From contig CAMLHU010000139.1 in assembly GCA_946479825.1 (NCBI GenBank), forward strand, positions 1 to 6,115: DNA of 6,115 nt. Direction: 5' to 3'. Under the pieces are notes generated by a model. That model made no database searches. It had not been told where the DNA came from and was given only the letters and a program-made list of their open reading frames with translations. Source of the stretch: an uncultured Gemmatimonadota bacterium (GTDB lineage Bacteria > Gemmatimonadota > Gemmatimonadetes > Gemmatimonadales > GWC2-71-9). Below, piece by piece: positions 1-4,320 of this stretch. Every line of letters begins with the position of its first letter. Positions within the stretch are counted from its first letter, which is position 1. The translations under genes and the position numbers were made by a program.

Positions 1-379
1 CGTTCTGCGGCACGCGGATGAGCGGCCCCGGCACCTCGCCGTTGAAGCCGTACATCACGAAGGTCCGCCCCCGGATGGTGCGGCGGAGCAGTCCGGCCGT
101 GAGGTCGAGCGTGTCGCCATCGCGGAGCGCGCGCACCTCCGACGCCCGGGCGAGCGGCACGTTCGCGGTGTCCGCCCCGGCGCCGGGCAGGAACGGCGAC
201 ACCGGCGGGGTGAGCCCCACGAGCCCCGGGAGCATGATCATCCCCCGGGGCATCGGGATCGGCATCTGGTCGCCCTCGTCGTGGCCCATATGCATCCCGG
301 CCATGCTCGTGTCCTGGGCCGCGAGCGGCGCGGCGGCCAGGAGCGCCAGCGCGACGGCGACGAGGGAGCGGCGGGTCAC
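1..379 (-). CDS. Multicopper oxidase (cupredoxin type), N-terminal part, cut by the left edge
   Basis: The first 126 residues of an exported multicopper oxidase; the rest lies beyond position 1. Residues 1-22 are a Sec-type signal peptide (MTRR, a hydrophobic Leu/Ala core, then PLAAQD). Residues 26-49 are rich in Met and His (Met 26, 29, 31, 39, 43, 47, 49; His 30, 33). The cupredoxin domain then begins, and residues 109-126 (MYGFNGEVPGPLIRVPQN) are the classic first-strand signature of multicopper oxidases and copper nitrite reductases. The copper-ligand HxH motifs would follow and are not visible, so laccase-like and nitrite-reductase-like types cannot be separated. The GTG start at 379-377 overlaps the stop of the upstream gene as GTGA, implying translational coupling. 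Met-rich segments bind Cu(I) in some multicopper oxidases such as CueO; a similar role here is an inference. Confidence 0.88.
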   Translation of the reverse strand, partial: MTRRSLVAVALALLAAAPLAAQDTSMAGMHMGHDEGDQMPIPMPRGMIMLPGLVGLTPPVSPFLPGAGADTANVPLARASEVRALRDGDTLDLTAGLLRRTIRGRTFVMYGFNGEVPGPLIRVPQN

Positions 380-855
380 TGCGGCGCGCCGCGGAAGAGC
401 GGGTGCGACAGGAACTGCTGCAGCCAGCCGCTCGGCGAGGTGCCGTGCAGCGCCACCGGCCCCGTGTGCTGCGCGGGGGCGGTGTCGGGCTCGGCGGTGA
501 TGACGAGGAGGAACTTGTTGCGGTCGGCGACGCCGACGGTGGACACGCCGTTGGCCACCGTGCCCAGGCGGGTCCACCGGGTCAGGTCGGGATCCACCTC
601 CCACGCCACGTACGCGCGGAAGGCGCCCAGCGTCGAGGGCTTCGGGAGCCCCAGGGCGGTGATGCGGATGTCATAGCGGAGGCGGCCGTCGGCCGTGGCC
701 GCCACGCCGAACGGGGAGTCGGCAAAGATCAGCCGAGCCGACCCCCGGGCCCCCGGCACCGCGGGTCCCGGCGCCAGGGCGATGTCGTACGGGCCGGGGG
801 GCCCCGCGCCGGCCAGGGCCAGCGCGAGGCATCCGGCGACGGCGAGCGCCTTCAC
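376..855 (-). CDS. Small secreted protein resembling the RskA-type anti-sigma C-terminal domain
   Basis: A 159-residue protein. It starts at GTG 855-853, inside a GTGA overlap with the stop of the LVIVD gene, and ends in a second GTGA overlap with the multicopper oxidase gene. Residues 1-18 form a short hydrophobic signal peptide (KALAVAGCLALALAGAG). Cys9 is too close to the N-terminus for a convincing lipobox. The mature part looks all-beta. Residues 81-103 (AYVAWEVDPD, then LGTVANG) and 115-142 (FLLVITAEPD, then HTGPVALHGTSPS) resemble the 'Y..W.vdp...lG....G' and 'vTvEp..g...PTGPvvl.G' pattern of the extracytoplasmic RskA C-terminal domain. No zinc-finger anti-sigma region, transmembrane helix or sigma factor gene is visible, so sigma control is unlikely here. 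The domain may instead help fold, anchor or partner the two exported proteins encoded beside it. The gene is secure; the domain match is by eye. Confidence 0.75.
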   Translation of the reverse strand: MKALAVAGCLALALAGAGPPGPYDIALAPGPAVPGARGSARLIFADSPFGVAATADGRLRYDIRITALGLPKPSTLGAFRAYVAWEVDPDLTRWTRLGTVANGVSTVGVADRNKFLLVITAEPDTAPAQHTGPVALHGTSPSGWLQQFLSHPLFRGAPQ

Positions 856-2225
856 TTCGAGGGCGCCGCCCCCGCCGCCGCCGGTCCGTGGTCGAAGTCC
901 TGCACGCTCGAGATGTTCGGCTGGCCGACGCTGGCGCCGGTCCAGCCGGCGAAGCCCTTCATCCGGAAGAGCCAGAGGCCGGTCCGCATGTCGCTCAGGA
1001 CGATGAGGCCGTCCGCGTTCCGGACGTCCACGCCGAACGCCCCCTGCTCCACGCTGTTGGTCCCCTGCCAGCCGTTGTCGGGGTTCCCGCCGAAGCCCAT
1101 CTCGTGCACGCAGGTGGTGCAGGTGTAGTACCACCCGTCGGTCTTCGGGTGCATCGGGTCCTTGAGGTCGAACACGAACAGGCCGTCCTCGTACGCCGAC
1201 ACGAAGACGTACGGCCAGCGGACCTCGTGGTTGTGCGACAGGTCGTGCCAGTCGGCGGTCCAGGCCGAGATCGGGAGGTCGAGGTTCTTGCGGGTGCCGT
1301 CCTGGCCCTCGCGCAGGTCCCAGATCTTGAGCGGGGTGTACTGGTACTCGGTCTCGGTGACCGCGTAGTTGCCGTCGGGCGACGGGGTGAACGTGTGGGC
1401 GATGTCGAGCCCCATCCCCGTGATGGTGAAGAGCTGGACCGGGTTCTCGGGGTGGGTCACGTCCCAGGCCGAGTAGCCGCCCAGGCCGGCGCCGTAGAAG
1501 ACGTCGCGCTTCCGGGCCACGTCGTAGCCGACGTAGAAGTCGTGGTAGCTGCCGGCGCCGAAGGTGCGGAACGGCGTCGGGTTCGGCACCGCGCCGATGA
1601 GCGCGTTGGCGGTGTCGCCCGCGACCACCTTGGCGAGGTCGTAGATGACCGCCTTGTTCTGGTTGACCGTGGCGAAGTACAGCACCCGGCCGTCGGAGTG
1701 CTTGTACACGAAGGTGTTATGGAACCCGCCGGGGGCCTGCGGGTAGCGGATCCGCGCCACCACCTTGACCGACGACGGGTCGGGGAGGCCCGTCACGTCG
1801 AGGATCACGGCGCCCAGGTCGGCGTCGGGGCTTCCCTGCATGAACTGATACGACTGCGCGTAGTAGTAGCGGTCGCCGAGCTTGAAGTACTTGCCGTCCA
1901 TCGCGCCGATGCCGCGGTGGAGCTCGGGGTTCTCGATGCTCCAGTCCACGATCTTCTTCGGGTGGCGCGGATCCTTGATATCGTAGATCTGGACGTCGTT
2001 GTTGACGAAACCGGACGCATAGACGTACGGCCGGTCCATCTCCTGCTCGATCTCGATGTCGGCGAGCTTCCAGGCGGCGGGATGGGTCACCACGTGGGCG
2101 ACGACCTCGATGTTCTTCGAGCCGCCGACCTTATGGTCGGTGAGCGGGACCTTGGCGCCGGGGTCCTGCGCCGCGAGCGCGGTGGCGGACCCGACAAGGG
2201 CCAGGGCGACGAGCGTGCTGCGCAT
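852..2225 (-). CDS. Secreted LVIVD-repeat beta-propeller protein
   Basis: A 457-residue exported protein. The ATG at 2225-2223 is fixed by a good Shine-Dalgarno sequence and a signal peptide (residues 1-20, ending TALAAQ). Repeated strands of the LVIVD type define blades: VQIYDIKDPRHPKKI (78-92), AVILDVTGLPDPSSVKVV (139-156), AVIYDLAK (192-199), SAWDVTHPENPVQLF (252-266), LKIWDL (299-304), LFVFDLKDPMHPK (349-361) and GLWLFRMKG (416-424). This suggests a seven- or eight-bladed propeller. Histidines recur just before the innermost strands: H103, H169 (FHNTF), H228 (YHDFY), H277 (AHTFT), H331 and H333 (SHNHE), H374. A CTTC pair lies at 369-372, next to VHEMGFGG. LVIVD proteins are secreted or cell-surface propellers with no general assigned reaction. 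This is the first gene of the operon, coupled to the RskA-like gene and the multicopper oxidase, which suggests a shared periplasmic, possibly copper-linked task (inference). Confidence 0.92.
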   Translation of the reverse strand: MRSTLVALALVGSATALAAQDPGAKVPLTDHKVGGSKNIEVVAHVVTHPAAWKLADIEIEQEMDRPYVYASGFVNNDVQIYDIKDPRHPKKIVDWSIENPELHRGIGAMDGKYFKLGDRYYYAQSYQFMQGSPDADLGAVILDVTGLPDPSSVKVVARIRYPQAPGGFHNTFVYKHSDGRVLYFATVNQNKAVIYDLAKVVAGDTANALIGAVPNPTPFRTFGAGSYHDFYVGYDVARKRDVFYGAGLGGYSAWDVTHPENPVQLFTITGMGLDIAHTFTPSPDGNYAVTETEYQYTPLKIWDLREGQDGTRKNLDLPISAWTADWHDLSHNHEVRWPYVFVSAYEDGLFVFDLKDPMHPKTDGWYYTCTTCVHEMGFGGNPDNGWQGTNSVEQGAFGVDVRNADGLIVLSDMRTGLWLFRMKGFAGWTGASVGQPNISSVQDFDHGPAAAGAAPSK

Positions 2226-2233
2226 CGGTTCTC

Positions 2234-2240
2234 CTCTGAA
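2234..2240 (-). promoter_or_regulatory. Shine-Dalgarno site of the LVIVD gene
   Basis: On the minus strand CAGAGGAG lies about eight bases before the ATG at 2225. It is the strongest ribosome site in the window, and it selects this start over the in-frame upstream extension, which would place the signal peptide internally. Confidence 0.7.
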
Positions 2241-2273
2241 GGCGATGGAGCGAAGGGCACAACGCAGGCCCGG

Positions 2274-2302
2274 AGTATGGGCCCCGGCCGGGGGACTGGC
2301 AA
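2274..2302 (-). promoter_or_regulatory. Sigma70-like promoter of the LVIVD / multicopper oxidase operon
   Basis: On the minus strand TTGCCA (2302-2297; five of six matches to TTGACA) is followed after exactly 17 bases by CATACT (2279-2274; four of six matches to TATAAT). The predicted transcription start near 2267 gives a leader of about 40 bases containing the strong Shine-Dalgarno site. Spacing, position and orientation all fit, which is notable in such GC-rich DNA. No mapped transcript supports it. Confidence 0.55.
2282..2293. promoter_or_regulatory. Perfect 12-bp palindrome inside the promoter spacer
   Basis: CCCCGGCCGGGG is a perfect palindrome located between the predicted -35 and -10 boxes of the minus-strand operon, where a regulator could block or remodel the promoter. 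It does not resemble the CueR operator, and the 17-base spacer is shorter than the 19-20 typical of MerR-family targets. Because it is pure G and C in GC-rich DNA, chance occurrence is plausible. Confidence 0.3.
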
Positions 2303-2309
2303 GAGCGGC

Positions 2310-2341
2310 GATCGGAGGCCAAGCTTCCGGAGGCTTCGATC
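2310..2341 (+). promoter_or_regulatory. Imperfect hairpin just upstream of the DinB-like gene
   Basis: GATCGGAGGCC (2310-2320) can pair with GGCTTCGATC (2332-2341) to form about ten base pairs with one G-U pair and one bulged G, around an 11-base loop. Nested inside is a near-palindrome, AAGCTTCCGGAGGCTT (2321-2336), with seven of eight pairs matching. The structure ends 11 bases before the ATG at 2353 and holds the only GGAGG-like sequences upstream of it. It could be a translational control hairpin or a protein-binding dyad. No sigma70 promoter for the plus-strand genes is obvious in this intergenic region. Confidence 0.35.
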
Positions 2342-2352
2342 CGGGACCCGCG

Positions 2353-2877
2353 ATGGATTTCGAACTGGAACGGACGGTCGCAGTGCTCGAGCGCACGCCG
2401 CGCGTGCTCGACGCGTGGCTCCGCGGCCTTCCCGGCGGCTGGACTTCCGGCAACGAGGGCGGCGAGAGCTGGAGCGCCTACGACGTGGTCGGCCACCTGG
2501 TGGACGGCGAGGAGACCGACTGGATGGTGCGGGTGCGGATCATCCTGAGCGAGGACGCGGAGCGCCGCTTCGCCCCCGTGGACCGGGTCCGCCACCGCCA
2601 GGCGGAGCGCCAGCGCCCGCTGGACGAGCGGCTCGACCGGTTCGCCGAGCTCCGCGCCGCCAATCTCGCCGAGCTCCGTGCCCTCCGCCTCGGACCCGCC
2701 GAGCTGGCCCGCACCGGCCAGCACCCCGCGTTCGGCACAGTGACGCTCCGTCAGCTCCTCGCGACCTGGGCCGCCCACGATCTCGGGCATATCGCCCAGG
2801 TGGGCCGGGTGATGGCCAAGCAGTACCGGGACGCGGTCGGGCCCTGGGAGGCCTACCTTCCCGTCCTCCACCGCTGA
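2353..2877 (+). CDS. DinB-like (DinB_2 superfamily) three-histidine four-helix protein
   Basis: A 174-residue protein, a normal length for this family. The N-terminal helix (2-25, 'LERTVAVLERTPRVLDAWL') is followed by WSAYDVVGHLVDGE (40-53), which carries metal ligand H48. The last long helix carries AAHDLGHIAQVGRVM (140-154) with H142 and H146. H48 plus the HxxxH pair is the metal-binding triad typical of DinB/YfiT-like four-helix bundles. Relatives act as thiol-dependent transferases or have no known reaction; despite the name, this is unrelated to DNA polymerase IV. It is likely cytosolic, as no signal peptide is seen. The ATG at 2353 was chosen because the family alignment begins there, although no good Shine-Dalgarno lies at normal spacing (CCGGAGG at 2327-2333 is too far). 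It is the first gene of a plus-strand cluster, divergent from the LVIVD operon, and its stop is six bases before the next start. Confidence 0.9.
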   Translation: MDFELERTVAVLERTPRVLDAWLRGLPGGWTSGNEGGESWSAYDVVGHLVDGEETDWMVRVRIILSEDAERRFAPVDRVRHRQAERQRPLDERLDRFAELRAANLAELRALRLGPAELARTGQHPAFGTVTLRQLLATWAAHDLGHIAQVGRVMAKQYRDAVGPWEAYLPVLHR

Positions 2878-2883
2878 CGCCCC

Positions 2884-3351
2884 GTGTCCGACGCCCCCGC
2901 GTTCAACTTCACCGACGATTCCCGCGTGGCGATCGTCCAGGCCCGCTTCGAGTCGCTTGCGTCGAGCGCCGGCGTCCTTGGCCCCGACCACCTGGCGCTC
3001 GGCGTGGTGAAGACCGCGGGGCAGGCGCTCTTCGACCGGCTCTTCCCCGACGAGGCGCGTTACGAAGCGCTCTGCGGGGCCCTCGCCTCGACGCCGGCCC
3101 GCGCGCCGGTGGTGGCCGAGGAGGTGGTGTACTCGGAGGCGGCGCACGCGGCGATCGCGGGGGCCATCAAGGCCGCCGGCGCCGGCCGGGCGATCCTCCC
3201 GGTGCACCTGCTGATCGGGATCCACGGCCCTGAGCGGGCCGGCGGCGGGCCCGCCCCGCGGTCCGCGGCCGCCGCGGCGCTCGACGCGGCCGGTCTCGGC
3301 CGCGAGCGGCTGGAACGACTGGTCACCGAGCTGCGCGAGGGAGATGGATGA
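2884..3351 (+). CDS. Orphan Clp N-terminal (double Clp_N repeat) domain protein
   Basis: A 155-residue protein starting at GTG 2884, six bases after the DinB-like gene. It shows two helical Clp_N repeats. The first spans about residues 14-54 (VAIVQARFESLASSAG, then GPDHLALGVVKT). The second spans about 82-114 (VYSEAAHAAIAGAIKAAG, then ILPVHLLIGI). An Ala-rich helix and LGRERLERLVTEL follow at 128-150. In ClpA, ClpB and ClpC this domain sits before the AAA+ modules and binds substrates or adaptors; here no ATPase part follows, so it is free-standing. Such proteins may act as adaptors or decoys for Clp machines, but no partner is visible in the window. A linker at 116-127 is Gly/Pro-rich. Its stop overlaps the next start as ATGA, implying translational coupling. 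Domain assignment is by eye from the paired 'HLaLgv / HLLigi' signatures. Confidence 0.8.
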   Translation: MSDAPAFNFTDDSRVAIVQARFESLASSAGVLGPDHLALGVVKTAGQALFDRLFPDEARYEALCGALASTPARAPVVAEEVVYSEAAHAAIAGAIKAAGAGRAILPVHLLIGIHGPERAGGGPAPRSAAAAALDAAGLGRERLERLVTELREGDG

Positions 3352-3545
3352 TCCACGTCAGCGAAAGCGCGACCGTGGCGGCCCCGCCGGCAGCGGTGTA
3401 TGAACTCATCGCCGACTACGGGCACGGCCATCCGACGATCCTCCCGCCCCGGTACTTCGAGGGCCTGGTCGAACGGCTGATCGTGCCGGGGTACCTGAGG
3501 AAGGTGTACCGAGAGGAGCTGGGGTTGATCGGAAGAAGGGCGTAG
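3348..3545 (+). CDS. Internally deleted SRPBCC (START-like) protein
   Basis: Only 65 residues. Residues 1-37 (MIHVSESATVAAPPAAVYEL, then IADY and HPTILPPRYF) match the first strand and helices of the SRPBCC/polyketide-cyclase fold. Residues 41-65 (VERLIVPGYLRKVYREELGL and tail) look like the C-terminal helix of the same fold. The central sheet is missing: family members are about 140-150 residues, so roughly 80 residues appear lost in frame around residues 38-42. The reading frame and coupling survive: ATG 3348 overlaps the previous stop as ATGA, GAGGGAG at 3337-3343 is a ribosome site, and the stop is two bases before the next GTG. The product is unlikely to form the usual ligand cavity. It may be a decaying gene kept for coupling, a minimal helical peptide, or an assembly artefact. 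Confidence 0.72.
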   Translation: MIHVSESATVAAPPAAVYELIADYGHGHPTILPPRYFEGLVERLIVPGYLRKVYREELGLIGRRA

Positions 3546-3547
3546 CG

Positions 3548-4225
3548 GTGCCCGCGAGCATTCCCGCACTCTCGTTCCCTCTCCGCGGCCTCTGGACCGC
3601 GCTTCGCACGCCGGCGCCGGGGGGGCCGGGACACGGCACCGACTTCCTGGGCCAGCGATACGCCTACGACTTCGTGCGGCCGACCGGGCGCCCGTGGGCA
3701 CCGTACGGCGCCTTCCTCCTCGCGCACGCGTACGCGACCGTGCCGGCGACCGCGTTCGCCGCGTGGGACCAGCCTGTCCACGCGGCCGAGGATGGACGGG
3801 TGATCGTCGCGGCGGATGGATGGCCCGATCGCCGGTGGATCAACGGGCTCTGGGAGCTCGCCCGGCTGCGGGTCGTCGAGCGGTACCGGCCGATCCGGGT
3901 GGTCGCTGGGGATTGGCGGCCGCTCTCGGGGAACCACGCGGTCATCGAAGGCCCGTCCGGGGTCACGGTGTACGCCCACTTCCGCGAGGGGTCGGTCCGG
4001 GTCCGCGCGGGCGATCGGGTCTCCGCCGGCGATGTGATCGGCACGGTCGGCAACTCCGGCCGCTCGACGATGCCGCATCTGCACTTTCACCTGATGGACA
4101 GCGCGGACGGCCTGACGGCCCGCGGACTTCCGTGTACGTTCCGGGATCTCGAACGGCGGGAGGGGACGGGGTGGGTGCCGGAGGCCGAGATGCCGAGGAC
4201 GCGGGTGTGGGTGAGGGGTCGGTAG
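3548..4225 (+). CDS. M23 (LytM/peptidase M23) family metallopeptidase, no signal peptide
   Basis: A 225-residue protein starting at GTG 3548, with GAAGGG at 3535-3540 as ribosome site. Zinc-ligand and active-site motifs of M23 peptidases are visible: H29 in GHGTDFLGQRYAYDF with D41 as likely Asp ligand, H144 in VYAHF, and PHLHFH (176-181) with the HxH pair H177/H179. The segment RVRAGDRVSAGDVIGTVGNSG (151-171) is the usual lipoyl-like hairpin before it. Family enzymes cut peptidoglycan cross-bridges or other Gly-rich peptides outside the cytoplasm. Here no signal peptide or transmembrane segment is seen, so it is exported some other way, released by lysis, or cytosolic. An insert at about 91-128 (Trp/Arg-rich) separates PVHAAEDGRVIV from the rest. 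The last residues, VRGR, fall in DNA that grades into the GGGTCAG repeat. It is probably the last gene of the DinB-like cluster. Confidence 0.9.
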   Translation: MPASIPALSFPLRGLWTALRTPAPGGPGHGTDFLGQRYAYDFVRPTGRPWAPYGAFLLAHAYATVPATAFAAWDQPVHAAEDGRVIVAADGWPDRRWINGLWELARLRVVERYRPIRVVAGDWRPLSGNHAVIEGPSGVTVYAHFREGSVRVRAGDRVSAGDVIGTVGNSGRSTMPHLHFHLMDSADGLTARGLPCTFRDLERREGTGWVPEAEMPRTRVWVRGR

Positions 4226-4262
4226 GTCAGTGGGTCAGGGGTCAGGGGTCAGGGGGTCAGGG
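4225..4262. repeat. GGGTCAG short tandem repeat
   Basis: Five consecutive copies of a 7-base unit are seen: GGTCAGT, three exact GGGTCAG (4232-4252), and GGGGTCAG, then GG. The first base overlaps the stop codon of the M23 gene. Degenerate versions (GGGTGAG, GGGTCGG) extend back to about 4209, inside the final codons. No inverted symmetry or spacer structure is present, so it is a microsatellite-like array and not a CRISPR. Confidence 0.85.
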
Positions 4263-4320
4263 CGCAGCGATGGATCTCTCTACTTCAGGCCGGTTCTCAC
4301 ACCTCAGGCGGGCCACGACC
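4263..4320 (+). promoter_or_regulatory. Leader of the SBP56-like gene with a weak ribosome site
   Basis: The 58 bases between the repeat and the ATG hold AGGCGG (4306-4311), one mismatch from AGGAGG and nine bases before ATG 4321. I see no convincing promoter boxes or terminator hairpin. Transcription may start in the repeat region or read through from the M23 gene. Confidence 0.4.

Noticed and set aside
820..840. Lipobox at Cys9 of the RskA-like protein
   Set aside because: LAVAGC lies only eight residues from the start and the hydrophobic core follows the Cys, so it does not fit a lipoprotein signal peptide.
2226..2453. N-terminal extension of the LVIVD protein
   Set aside because: A strong ribosome site and signal peptide mark the ATG at 2225; the upstream translation is low-complexity and covers the promoter region.
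2131..3225. Minus-strand 364-codon frame opposite the DinB-like and Clp N-domain genes
   Set aside because: No motif, composition of a shadow frame, and antisense to two genes with recognisable families.
888..3233. Very long plus-strand open frame (781 codons) across the LVIVD and DinB-like genes
   Set aside because: Its translation is dominated by Val, Arg, Gly and Ala with no recognisable motif, and it is antisense to a clear LVIVD propeller. It is an open-frame artefact of high GC.
3256..3277. GC-rich palindromic stretch as a terminator
   Set aside because: It lies inside the Clp N-domain coding sequence, encodes its Ala-rich helix, and has no T run after it.
4225..4262. CRISPR or iteron-type origin at the GGGTCAG repeats
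   Set aside because: Units are 7 bases, directly adjacent with no spacers, and no replication or Cas gene is nearby.
3694..4320. Upstream in-frame extension of the SBP56-like gene
   Set aside because: It would overlap the M23 gene in another frame, run through the tandem repeat, and bury a clear signal peptide that begins at 4321.
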